From positions 1-45,569 of the forward strand of contig JAFDCZ010000008.1 in assembly GCA_019312665.1 (NCBI GenBank): a DNA stretch of 45,569 nt. Reading direction: 5' to 3'. Origin of the DNA: Deltaproteobacteria bacterium. Lineage in GTDB: Bacteria > Myxococcota_A > UBA9160 > UBA6930. Below the pieces are notes generated by a model, which had not been told where the DNA came from, ran no database searches, and worked only from the letters and a program-made list of their open reading frames with translations. Shown here in pieces: positions 8,913 through 17,715 of this stretch; position 1 is the first letter of the stretch; every line of letters starts with the position of its first letter. Made by a program: the position numbers and the translations under genes.

Positions 8913-10285
8913 GGGAGCCCCCGCTCTTCGCCGACCGCAGCGAGTGCCTTCTCGAGGATCGCGAAACCCTGCTCCAGCTCTTCGTCCGTGGTGTTGACGG
9001 GCAGCAGCATGCGTACCTTCATGGGGCTTCGGCCAGCGCCGAAGACGAGGAGGCCTTCTTCGAAGCACTTCCTTAGGACGGCGCCGACCACCTCCGGGTT
9101 CCCGTTCCATGGAACGAAGGCCTGCATGGCGCCGATTCCGCTGCGCGGGCCGATCGCCTGGGGCATGCGCTTCGCGAGGGATTCGAAGCGGCGCTCTACG
9201 CGGCGAGCCAGCACGACGACCCGACCCTCCGGGCCGAGGTAGCCCTCCTGGTCGAGGCGTTCGATGATGCGGGCGCCGACCGCCATGCCGACCGTGGAGC
9301 CGGCGTAGGTGCCGGAGATCAAGCCGGGCTTCGGGTTGTAGCGCCGGCTGAAGAGCACAGCGCTGCCTTGGAGTATCTTGCCTAACGTGACGACGTCGAC
9401 GAGATCTTCCAGCCCGAGGGTCCGAAAGGCGTAGAGCTCGCCGGTTCGCGCAAACGTCTGCACCTCGTCTACCCAGACCGCGAGGCCTGCTTCACGACAG
9501 CGCTCCATGAGCGCCCGGAAGTATTCCGGCGGGGCGGTGTTGAAACCACCTTCGCCTTGCACCAACTCGAACATCATCGCTGCGATCCGGCCCGGGAAGC
9601 GGCCCAGGTGGGCCTCCAGCGCATCGAGGCTGTGCCGGATCGGATCCGTTTGCGTCGGGTCGTAGAAAGGAACGTGCAGCACGTTGCCGCGCAACGGCAG
9701 GCCTTCGCGGAAGCCGGGCTTGTCCGTGAGCTCTGCCATGGCGAGGGTGCGACCGGCGAAGGCGTTCTCGAAGACGAGGATGCGATCCGCGGGCTGGTGC
9801 TTCTGGAGGATCATCTTCAGCGCGTTCTCATTGGCCATCGCGCCGGAGACGGAGAGCCACGCATGCTTCAGCTGGGGGCCCGCGTGCTTGATGAGCAGCT
9901 TCGAGAGTTCGAGGTTCTCAACGCCGGGAACCAGGTGGCCCTGGAAAACGGTATCGACAGCGGCCGCGGCCACGGCGGTTTCCAGCAGGTTGCGGTCGCT
10001 ATGACCGAATGCGTAGACGCCGATTCCTCCTATGAAATCGAGCAGTTGGGTGCCGTCCGCAAGCCGAACGGACGCACCCTGGCCAACGCCAGCCTGCAAC
10101 ATGGGCCAACCGAGCGGGCGCCCGCGGAGCCGCTCGAGTTGCTTGATCGCGCGCTCGTACGCAGCGGGGCTGAGCGCCCGGGAATGGGCCTCTTCGGCGA
10201 CGGCATCCAACAGGGCCGCTGCAGCCTTTTTGATCGCCGGCGAGTCCAGCAGGGAACCGCTGGCGCTTCGGGAGCGTCTTGCCAT
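8906..10285 (-). CDS. Class III PLP aminotransferase (astC/argD-like)
   Basis: DFIGGIGVYAFGHSD, SVSGAMANENALKMILQKHQPADRILVFENAFAGRT, WVDEVQTFARTG, VTLGKILQGSAVLF (PLP lysine), SGTYAGSTVGM. Confidence 0.85.
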   Translation of the reverse strand: MARRSRSASGSLLDSPAIKKAAAALLDAVAEEAHSRALSPAAYERAIKQLERLRGRPLGWPMLQAGVGQGASVRLADGTQLLDFIGGIGVYAFGHSDRNLLETAVAAAAVDTVFQGHLVPGVENLELSKLLIKHAGPQLKHAWLSVSGAMANENALKMILQKHQPADRILVFENAFAGRTLAMAELTDKPGFREGLPLRGNVLHVPFYDPTQTDPIRHSLDALEAHLGRFPGRIAAMMFELVQGEGGFNTAPPEYFRALMERCREAGLAVWVDEVQTFARTGELYAFRTLGLEDLVDVVTLGKILQGSAVLFSRRYNPKPGLISGTYAGSTVGMAVGARIIERLDQEGYLGPEGRVVVLARRVERRFESLAKRMPQAIGPRSGIGAMQAFVPWNGNPEVVGAVLRKCFEEGLLVFGAGRSPMKVRMLLPVNTTDEELEQGFAILEKALAAVGEERGLPC

Positions 10286-10478
10286 GATCCCAGCCTATCG
10301 GCACGAGGCGTAGCTGCCTTGGGGGTTGTGTCGTAGGGAGGAGGGATCCCTGCGGATCCGTCCGTTTCCATGAAGTTTTGCGAGTGAAATTCACCCCAGC
10401 CAAAGCCGTTCGCTATGATCGTACCCGATCAACGCGCACGACCACGGGTGCGGGTTGACCGCGGGGCGCCGGCGACCG

Positions 10479-11387
10479 ATGACCACCTACATGATTGACA
10501 AGGAGTTCGGGCACGACGACCCGGCGCCGCCGAGGGGCCGCTTGCGCCGCTCTGTCGCGGAGAGTCGCGCCCGCAGAGAGCGAGCCGCAGAGCGCAAGGA
10601 CGCCCTTGCCGCTGCGATTCCCTATCTCGCCGCAGTACGGGCACCGAGCCTGCCGCTGGGTGGCACGATGGGTAGGGATGTCTCCGTCGCCAGCTACAAC
10701 GTGCACCGCTGGGCAGGCTTGAACGGAGTCCGGGCGCCCGATCCGGCCCGGGCTGGATTCGTGATCTCCGAGCTGGAGGCCGACGTCATCGGTCTCCAGG
10801 AAGTGCTCCGGCCCTTCGATGCAGAAGAGGATCCGCTCGAACGTCTGGCGGACGCCCTGCATCTTCACCTGGCCTTTGTCGCGACCCGCGTGCATCGCCG
10901 GGGCGAAATAGGCAACGCGATTCTGTCGCGCTGGCCCATCACCAGTGTGTTTTCCCTCGATCTCTCCTTCTCCAGGGTCGAGAAGCGTTCCGCCGTGGCC
11001 GTGGAGTTCGCCAGCAGCGAAGGGCCGGTGGCGGTCGTGGCCACCCATCTCGCATTGGTCGATCGCACGCGTTCCCGCCAGGTGAAGAGCATTCTCGAGA
11101 ATCCCCGGCTGCAGGGGCCCGTGATCCTGCTCGGGGACATGAACGCCTGGCGGAACTGCAAGGCGACCCGCACGCTCGAGCGCGAGTTGATCGGCGACGA
11201 GGAAATGACCTGGCCGCGCACCTTCCCGGCAGCTCGCCCGGTGCTGGCACTCGACCGGGTCTATGCGCGAGGCGCGCGAATCGAGCGGGTGGCCGCCCAT
11301 GAGAGCCCGGCGGCCCGCAAGGCCTCGGATCACCTGCCGGTGATCGCCCAGCTTCGGATCGAGGGGAACGGGAACCAGGACGGTTGA
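10479..11387 (+). CDS. Endonuclease/exonuclease/phosphatase (EEP) family protein
   Basis: VASYNVHRW, VIGLQEV, GNAILSRWPI, ILLGDMNAWR, SDHLPVIAQL are the EEP motifs. Start uncertain (10479 or a downstream Met). Confidence 0.85.
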   Translation: MTTYMIDKEFGHDDPAPPRGRLRRSVAESRARRERAAERKDALAAAIPYLAAVRAPSLPLGGTMGRDVSVASYNVHRWAGLNGVRAPDPARAGFVISELEADVIGLQEVLRPFDAEEDPLERLADALHLHLAFVATRVHRRGEIGNAILSRWPITSVFSLDLSFSRVEKRSAVAVEFASSEGPVAVVATHLALVDRTRSRQVKSILENPRLQGPVILLGDMNAWRNCKATRTLERELIGDEEMTWPRTFPAARPVLALDRVYARGARIERVAAHESPAARKASDHLPVIAQLRIEGNGNQDG

Positions 11388-11422
11388 GGGACGAGGGCTC
11401 TGGCGTGCGCTATCCCCTGGCC

Positions 11423-11785
11423 ATGGCCGCCCGCCGTTTCCTTCCGGTTCTCCTGGCCCTCGGGCTCGGGGCCCTGTCTGGCATGGGCTGCACATCCATC
11501 GAGGGTGCGCGCTTGGCTCGCGGCGGCAGCCAGGCCCTCGATCGCGGTGACGCCGAGCAGGCCGTCAGCTTGCTGGAGCAGGCTGCTCAGCTCGAGCCCG
11601 ACGCAGCTCCGATTCTGAACAATCTGGGCATCGCCTACCTCGCAGCGGGGCGGCCCTTGCAGGCCGAGCTCGCATTCGAGCGGGCGGTTGCGTTGGATTG
11701 CAGCCACCAGCCCGCCCAGCGCAATCTCCGCGCGCTTCGGGACGAGCCTCGCCACGAGAGCGTGGCTCGTCAGTCCACGCCCTAG
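11423..11785 (+). CDS. TPR-containing lipoprotein
   Basis: Signal peptide plus lipobox (LSGMGC); EQAVSLLEQAAQLEPDAAPILNNLGIAYLAAGRPLQAELAFERAVALD, TPR pattern. Confidence 0.65.
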   Translation: MAARRFLPVLLALGLGALSGMGCTSIEGARLARGGSQALDRGDAEQAVSLLEQAAQLEPDAAPILNNLGIAYLAAGRPLQAELAFERAVALDCSHQPAQRNLRALRDEPRHESVARQSTP

Positions 11786-11828
11786 ACGTCGCTTGAACGC
11801 CACCCTGCCATCGCGTAGGGTCCATTCG

Positions 11829-12272
11829 ATGGCCAACGAGTTGGAGCAGAAGGCACTCGCGTCGTACCTGGAGGATCACCACCTCAAGCAGACGAAGCAG
11901 CGAGAGGCGATCCTGGACGTGTTCCTCGAGGTCAAGGGGCATATCACCGGGGACGAGCTCTATCAGAGGGTTCGCGATCGGCACTCGAATATCGGATACA
12001 CCACGGTGTATCGGACGATGAAGCTGCTTTGTGATGCGGGGCTCGCCAGCGAGCGGCATTTCGACGATGGAGTCACCCGCTACGAGATCGAGCATGAGCA
12101 CCACGACCACCTGGTCTGTGTGCGTTGTGGGAAGATCGTCGAGTTCGACTGCCAGATGATCGAAGCGGCCCAGGACGAGATCGTGAAGCGCTACGGCTTC
12201 CGGCTGCTGCGCCATCGCCACGAGCTCTACGGGCATTGCCCGGATTGCCAGCAGCGGGATCTCGACAGGTAG
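11829..12272 (+). CDS. fur: Fur-family ferric uptake regulator
   Basis: LKQTKQREAILDVFLEVKGHITGDELYQRVRDRHSNIGYTTVYRTMKLLCDAGLA; HEHHDHLVCVRCGKIVEF; HCPDC. Confidence 0.93.
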   Translation: MANELEQKALASYLEDHHLKQTKQREAILDVFLEVKGHITGDELYQRVRDRHSNIGYTTVYRTMKLLCDAGLASERHFDDGVTRYEIEHEHHDHLVCVRCGKIVEFDCQMIEAAQDEIVKRYGFRLLRHRHELYGHCPDCQQRDLDR

Positions 12273-12360
12273 AGTGAGGCATGCCCTTGCGCTGGTACGT
12301 GGCGCTGGGCAATCTCAGGCCACACGCCCCCCATGCTCTTCCCTCCGAAGGAGGCCTGGC

Positions 12361-13344
12361 GTGTCGATCGACCACCGCTGTCTGTCCGTGTTCCTCTCGT
12401 TCCTCGCAGTCGGCTTCGTGGGCTGTGCCCACCTGACGCAGGAGCAGCTCCCGCCCGAACCGGAACTCGCGATGGAGGAGCCCGCTCCGAGCGTCGAGCT
12501 GCCTTCGTCGCTCCACACGGTGGCACCTGGTGAGACGGTGTGGGCGATTGCGCGGCGCTACGACTTGACGGTGGAGGAGTTGGTTGGCCTGAACGAAATT
12601 GCCGATGTCCGCCAGGTCTCTGTGGGGGCGGAGTTGATCGTACCCGAGGCGCCGCAGTCGGCGCCCGATCTGGAGCCGGATCCGGAACTGCCCGATGTTG
12701 CTGCGGCTCCAATTCCTACGCTCGACCCCACATCGCATAACTACCGCGTGCGGCGCGGCGAGACGCTTTGGCGCATCGCTCAGCGCCACGGCATCTCGCC
12801 GGGTGAACTGGCCGCGATGAACGGCATGCAACGCCCCGAGCGCCTCCGCGCGGGTCGCGTCATTCAGGTGCCGGGCGAAGCTCCTCCCCAGGAGTGTGCT
12901 TGTGAGCGTCCGGCGCCGGTCGAGATTGCGATCCAGGAGCCGGTCGCATGCGAGGTGCCGCCGGCGCCCGAGCCGGTCCTCGCGCCTGCAATCGCTCCGG
13001 TTTCCGAAGCGCCCTACGCCGCGATCGATGCCGTTCTCGGTGTTGGTGACGGGTACCTGGATTCGGCTCGCTTCGATGAAGCCATCGACATGGCCGATCT
13101 CGGCCTGGATCTGCTAGGCGAGTTCTGGGTTCGGGAGGACGCAGGCCCGCGCATCGCCCGCGCCGAACTTCTTCGCGGGATCGCCCATGTCGCCCTGGAG
13201 CGCCCCTCCGAGGGGCGTGCCTCGTTCCGCGCGGCTCTGCGAATCGAACCCGAGATCGTCGTCGGCGCCGATGCATCCCCGAAGGTCCAGGAAATCTTCG
13301 ACTCCGCACGGACAGAGGTCTCCGCAGCCCTCGCCTCGCAGTAA
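12361..13344 (+). CDS. LysM-domain lipoprotein
   Basis: Lipobox FVGC; two LysM repeats (HTVAPGETVWAIARRYDLTVEELVGLNEI...; YRVRRGETLWRIAQRHGISPGELAAMNGM...). GTG start proposed at 12361. Confidence 0.85.
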   Translation: MSIDHRCLSVFLSFLAVGFVGCAHLTQEQLPPEPELAMEEPAPSVELPSSLHTVAPGETVWAIARRYDLTVEELVGLNEIADVRQVSVGAELIVPEAPQSAPDLEPDPELPDVAAAPIPTLDPTSHNYRVRRGETLWRIAQRHGISPGELAAMNGMQRPERLRAGRVIQVPGEAPPQECACERPAPVEIAIQEPVACEVPPAPEPVLAPAIAPVSEAPYAAIDAVLGVGDGYLDSARFDEAIDMADLGLDLLGEFWVREDAGPRIARAELLRGIAHVALERPSEGRASFRAALRIEPEIVVGADASPKVQEIFDSARTEVSAALASQ

Positions 13345-13380
13345 GTCAATTGTAAACCCCGTCCCCGCTCGTTGGCTTAC

Positions 13381-14460
13381 TCAGCTGAGGGCCCAGGCCT
13401 CGAGGTCTTCGGGGAGGTCGAAGGGGTCGTCGGCGATGCTGCCGAAGGCGCCCTGGAAGTTGGCCTCGAACATTTCGTCGAAGTGGCCGCAGATGCGATC
13501 ACTGAACAGGCCGATGGCTTTGAGGGTCGGGATCACGAAGCCCCGAACCGGGCCGGTACGGCCGCCCGAACGTTCCAGCGAATTCTTGATCAGCTCGCGC
13601 TCCTCGATCAGGGCTTTCATGGCTTCTGCCGGGTCTACGCCAGCGTCGGCCCATAGCTGGAGAGCGGTATCGCGCATGGACAGGCCGGCTCGTGAGTCGA
13701 TCAGCAGGCGGGCGGATTCGAAAGCGAAGTCTTCGATCTCGGCGATCTGTGGGTCGTCGAGGGTCGGCACGATCGCGGAGAGATATTTCACGCCGTAGCC
13801 CGTATGCCGCGCCTCATCACGAGAGACCAGCGTCAGCAGATCCTTCAGCAGCGGCTCCTCGGATTGGTTTCGCATGTCCCGGAAGCTGTAGAGGGCGAGG
13901 CCCTCGGTCACGACGTTCATGCCAACGGCCTTGAGCAGCCAGTTGTCCGTCTCGAGCACACTATCGAGCAGCTTCTTCAGGCCCGGCGCAATCGGCTGCA
14001 CGTCTCCAAGCTTTCGGATGTAGGCGGCGAAGACTTCGACGTGCCGGGCCTCGTCCATGGTCTGTGTGCTTGCGTAGAACTTCCCATCCATATGAGGCAC
14101 GGCGTTCACGAGTTGGCCTGCGACCATCATGGCGCCCTGCTCGCCGTGCAGGAAGTTGGAGAGCATGAAGGTGGCCGTGCGTCGGGCGACGTCCCAGCGT
14201 GTATCTACGGGCAAGCTCTTCCAGAACCGGGTTTCGCTCACCGGGATGCCGCCCATCGTGAAGGAACGCGAGAACGCTTCCCTGTCGATGTCACGATCCC
14301 AGTCCAGGTCTTTCATGGCGATCCATTGGCGGTCCAGGGCATTCGCATACAGCGTTCGCACCTGATCGATCTCGCTGTCGTAGTTCCAGTTGTAGATCGC
14401 TTCCAGCGCGGTTTTCACGCCTTCGGTCTGGACGGGATGTTTTTCGGGCAGGTCGGTCAT
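13381..14460 (-). CDS. Ferritin-like diiron-carboxylate domain protein
   Basis: Two E-x-x-H style metal motifs (TMDEARHVEVF and SRDEARHTGYG), each preceded by a conserved Glu helix (LHGEQGAM, NVVTEGLALYS). Confidence 0.7.
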   Translation of the reverse strand: MTDLPEKHPVQTEGVKTALEAIYNWNYDSEIDQVRTLYANALDRQWIAMKDLDWDRDIDREAFSRSFTMGGIPVSETRFWKSLPVDTRWDVARRTATFMLSNFLHGEQGAMMVAGQLVNAVPHMDGKFYASTQTMDEARHVEVFAAYIRKLGDVQPIAPGLKKLLDSVLETDNWLLKAVGMNVVTEGLALYSFRDMRNQSEEPLLKDLLTLVSRDEARHTGYGVKYLSAIVPTLDDPQIAEIEDFAFESARLLIDSRAGLSMRDTALQLWADAGVDPAEAMKALIEERELIKNSLERSGGRTGPVRGFVIPTLKAIGLFSDRICGHFDEMFEANFQGAFGSIADDPFDLPEDLEAWALS

Positions 14461-15197
14461 CGGGGGTCTCCTGTGGAGTCGGCGGTGGTCTGGCCGACGC
14501 TGGAATAGGAAGAAAGAGCTTCGAGCGCCTGGTCGCGCCCGGCGCGCAAGAAGCTGCGAAGGGCACGCTCGGCTGCATCGGCATCTCGCAGGGCGATCGC
14601 CTGGTCGATCTCGGCGACCATGTTGCGGATCCGCTCGTCCGGTGGCCGGAAGCGGCGGCGGATCTCGCGGAAACGTTCGTCGAAGAGCGGGTTGACGGCG
14701 CGGCGGGCCATCTTGAGAACGAGGTTGCCGCTGGCTTCGCCGATCAGGCCGAGAACCTCCTCGATCGTGTCGAGGAAGGTCTCCACATCCGTGGACGAAT
14801 CCGCCAGCTGTCCGAGCAGCTCGCGGGCCCGATCGAGCTGCAGGGGATCACCATGCTCGATGGCCAGGCGGGTTCCTCCGACCAGCAGCAGCTCATGAAC
14901 TTCGAGGACCTGCTCGAGAAGCTTCCGATCGGGGGCGCCGGTCACAGCGAGCAGATGGCGAATCACATCGATACTGGCTCGCTCGATGGGGAGAACGGTC
15001 GCGCCTCCTCCGTGAACGATCTCGACCAGGCCCGATTGTTCGAGCTTGCGCAGGGCCTCCCGAACGGAGCTGCGGTTGGCGCCCAGCCGTTGGGCCAGCT
15101 CCCGCTCCGCCGGCAGCCGCCCGCCGGCGGGGTAGACGCCGCGAAGGATCTCACCCCGGAGATGCTCGGTGATCGTGTCTCGAGCGGTTTGGGCCAC
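14457..15197 (-). CDS. GntR/FadR-subfamily transcriptional regulator
   Basis: ITEHLRGEILRGVYPAGGRLPAERELAQRLGANRSSVREALRKLEQSGLVEIVHGGGATV, GntR wHTH plus FCD-like C-terminal. GTG start at 15197; ATGA overlap with the diiron gene. Confidence 0.88.
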   Translation of the reverse strand: MAQTARDTITEHLRGEILRGVYPAGGRLPAERELAQRLGANRSSVREALRKLEQSGLVEIVHGGGATVLPIERASIDVIRHLLAVTGAPDRKLLEQVLEVHELLLVGGTRLAIEHGDPLQLDRARELLGQLADSSTDVETFLDTIEEVLGLIGEASGNLVLKMARRAVNPLFDERFREIRRRFRPPDERIRNMVAEIDQAIALRDADAAERALRSFLRAGRDQALEALSSYSSVGQTTADSTGDPR

Positions 15198-15236
15198 GGT
15201 TCCCCTGCGATTTCCCCGAGGGGAATAGTTTGCCAG

Positions 15237-15263
15237 TGGTCGGACCAATTGGCCGGGCCAATT
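15237..15263. promoter_or_regulatory. Two adjacent palindromes, candidate FadR-type operators
   Basis: TGGTCGGACCA (15237-15247, TGGTC-G-GACCA) and AATTGGCCGGGCCAATT (15247-15263; core TGGCC-G-GGCCA), centres 13 bp apart, between the FadR-type regulator and the divergent zinc-ribbon gene. Confidence 0.65.
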
Positions 15264-15321
15264 TATGGCAAGCGGGCCGCGAGGGTCAAGGCTTTTTTGT
15301 CCAAGGACGAAGAGAGACGCT

Positions 15322-15480
15322 ATGGCCAAAGATCTCGAATGCCCGGTCTGCAACGCGGACATCCCCCTCTCTGGCGACGAGAAGAAGGGAGAAGAGGTGT
15401 TCTGCGCCTACTGCCGGGCTCCCCTGGTCGTCCAGCAACGCGGGGACGACGAGGAGCTGATGCTCGAGGACGACTACTAG
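15322..15480 (+). CDS. Small (52 aa) zinc-ribbon protein, LysW-like layout
   Basis: MAKDLECPVCNADIPLSGDEKKGEEVFCAYCRAPLVVQQRGDDEELMLEDDY: two CxxC pairs and an acidic C-terminal tail. Confidence 0.65.
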   Translation: MAKDLECPVCNADIPLSGDEKKGEEVFCAYCRAPLVVQQRGDDEELMLEDDY

Positions 15481-15487
15481 GGCGCGC

Positions 15488-16252
15488 TCAGCCGGACTTC
15501 CCCGCGCCTCCGTCCACCACCAGGCATTCGCCGGTAACGAGGCGCGAGCCCAACAGGAAGCCGAAGATGGCGTCCTTCACGTCCTCGGGGGTGCACACCG
15601 CGCCTAGCATCGAGCGCCCGACCATGGCCTGCTTCACCGGGTCGAAGGCCGCACCCAGCCCTCCCTGTAGCCAGGCGCCGTCGATGAAGCCGGGGCAGAC
15701 CGCGTTCACCTGCACTTCCGGTCCGAGCACGCGGGCGAGCGTGAGGGTCAGGTTGTTGAGGCCCGCCTTCGACGCACAGTAGGGGATCGAGCTGCCCGTG
15801 CCGTAGACGCCCGCCACGCTCGATACGTTGACCACCTGGCCTCCCCCATCGGCCTTCAGGGCAGGGGCTGCAGCGCGGGTGCATTGGAAGGGTCCAATGA
15901 GATTGACGCCGAGGATCGTCGTCCAATCGTCGGCGGTGATCTTCTCGAGATCGCGGTGCGGGATGAAGCTGGTGGTGCCCGCGTTGTTGACCAGGATGTC
16001 GAGCCTGCCGAACTCGCGCGTCGCGGTCTCGATGAGTTGCCGGCAATCGTCGTCCTGGGAGACATCCGCTCGGATGGCGAGCGACTTGACGCCCTTGCTC
16101 GCCGCTTCGGCCGCGACTTCTTCCGCCGCATCCTTGGATCGGCTGTAGTTCACGAGGACCGAGCATCCGTGTTCGGCAAGTGCCAGGGCGGTTGCCCGGC
16201 CAACACCCGTCCCTGAACCCGTAACGATCGCCGCCTTGCCTTCGAGTTGCAT
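15488..16252 (-). CDS. Short-chain dehydrogenase/reductase (SDR)
   Basis: TGSGTGVG cofactor motif, NNAG, YCASK catalytic motif, LVVDGGAG at the C-terminus. Confidence 0.9.
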   Translation of the reverse strand: MQLEGKAAIVTGSGTGVGRATALALAEHGCSVLVNYSRSKDAAEEVAAEAASKGVKSLAIRADVSQDDDCRQLIETATREFGRLDILVNNAGTTSFIPHRDLEKITADDWTTILGVNLIGPFQCTRAAAPALKADGGGQVVNVSSVAGVYGTGSSIPYCASKAGLNNLTLTLARVLGPEVQVNAVCPGFIDGAWLQGGLGAAFDPVKQAMVGRSMLGAVCTPEDVKDAIFGFLLGSRLVTGECLVVDGGAGKSG

Positions 16253-16285
16253 GATCTCTCCTTCGACGGGAGACCATAGCCCGGT

Positions 16286-16834
16286 TCAGTAGCTGGGGAG
16301 GCGGTCGCGAAGGGACGAGAGCGGCGGGGCGGAAGCGTCCCGCTCCGAGACGATGGGGTCGCTCTCCGGCCAGGGGATCGCGAGTTCCGGATCGTTCCAG
16401 GCGACGGCGATCTCTCCCGACGGGGAGTAGGGCGAGGTCACCTTGTACTCCACTTCAGCTTCGTCGGAGAGCACCAGAAAGCCGTGGAGGAAGCCCTCCG
16501 GGATCCACAGCTGCCGGTGGGTATCTGCGCCCAGGGTTTCGGCATGATGTTGGCCGAACGTCGGGGAACCGACGCGTACGTCGACCGCGACGTCGAGGAC
16601 CTCGCCACGAACCACGCGGACCAGCTTTCCCTGCGACGGCGCAAGCTGGGCATGCAGGCCGCGCAGGGTTCGGCGCTTCGACGAAGAGTGGTTGTCCTGC
16701 ACGAAAGGCCCGGTGATCCCGGCGTCCCTGTATTTTTCCTCGTGGTAGGACTCGAGGAAGAAGCCCCGCGCATCCCGATGGACGTCGGGTTCGATGACGA
16801 TGACACCCGCAAGGGAGGTCCGACGAAATTTCAA
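16286..16834 (-). CDS. rfbC: dTDP-4-dehydrorhamnose 3,5-epimerase
   Basis: [80 protein letters not shown]. Confidence 0.93.
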   Translation of the reverse strand: MKFRRTSLAGVIVIEPDVHRDARGFFLESYHEEKYRDAGITGPFVQDNHSSSKRRTLRGLHAQLAPSQGKLVRVVRGEVLDVAVDVRVGSPTFGQHHAETLGADTHRQLWIPEGFLHGFLVLSDEAEVEYKVTSPYSPSGEIAVAWNDPELAIPWPESDPIVSERDASAPPLSSLRDRLPSY

Positions 16835-17706
16835 TCTCGCCCCTCGCTGGCAACGCGTTGCAGGTACGCCCCGTACTCGTTCTTCTTCATCTCACGCCCA
16901 ATCCGCATGAGATCCTCGCTGTCGATCCACCCGTTTCGCCAGGCGATCTCCTCGATGCACGAGACCATGAGCCCCTGTCGCTCCTGAACGGCCTGGATGA
17001 AGTTGCCCGCCTGCATCAGTGATTCATGGGTACCGGTATCGAGCCAGGCGAAACCACGGCCCAGCTTCTCGACCTGGAGTTCGCCGCGTTCGAGGTAGAC
17101 GTTGTTCACGTCGGTGATCTCGAGCTCGCCACGAGGCGAAGGCTCGAGATCGGCTGCGATCGCGGTGACCTGCGAGTCGTAGAAGTAGAGCCCGGTCACG
17201 GCCCAGTTCGTCCGCGGATCTTCGGGTTTTTCTTCGATGTTCAGTGCGCGCCCGCTCGAATCGAACTCCACCACGCCATAGCGTTCCGGGTCGCGCACCT
17301 GGTAGCCGAAAACGGTTCCGCCCGTCGTCCTGGCCGCAGCGCCGCGCAACACCTCGGGGAGGCCGTGGCCGAAGAACACGTTGTCACCTAACGCCAGCGC
17401 GACGGACTCGTTTCCGATCCATTCCCGCGCGATCAGGAAGGCCTGGGCGATCCCTTCGGGTCGAGGCTGGGCCGCGTACGTGAGGGAGATCCCGAGCCGG
17501 GAGCCGTCCCCCAGAGCCCGCTCGAAACCGGGCAGATCTTCCGGTGTGCTGATCAGCATCACGTCCCGGATCCCCGCCAGCATCAGGGTGCTGAGCGGGT
17601 AGTAGACCATCGGCTTGTCATACACGGGAAGCAATTGCTTGCTGACACCGAGCGTGATCGGATACAGCCGCGTGCCTGAGCCACCGGCGAGAACGATTCC
17701 CTTCAT
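16831..17706 (-). CDS. rfbA: Glucose-1-phosphate thymidylyltransferase
   Basis: [48 protein letters not shown]...[11 protein letters not shown]...[21 protein letters not shown] overlap with rfbC. Confidence 0.95.
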   Translation of the reverse strand: MKGIVLAGGSGTRLYPITLGVSKQLLPVYDKPMVYYPLSTLMLAGIRDVMLISTPEDLPGFERALGDGSRLGISLTYAAQPRPEGIAQAFLIAREWIGNESVALALGDNVFFGHGLPEVLRGAAARTTGGTVFGYQVRDPERYGVVEFDSSGRALNIEEKPEDPRTNWAVTGLYFYDSQVTAIAADLEPSPRGELEITDVNNVYLERGELQVEKLGRGFAWLDTGTHESLMQAGNFIQAVQERQGLMVSCIEEIAWRNGWIDSEDLMRIGREMKKNEYGAYLQRVASEGRD

Positions 17707-17715
17707 GCCACCATC

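Noticed and set aside
9557-10336. 259-aa plus-strand ORF
   Set aside because: Antisense to the aminotransferase, whose motifs are intact; GC-driven open frame.
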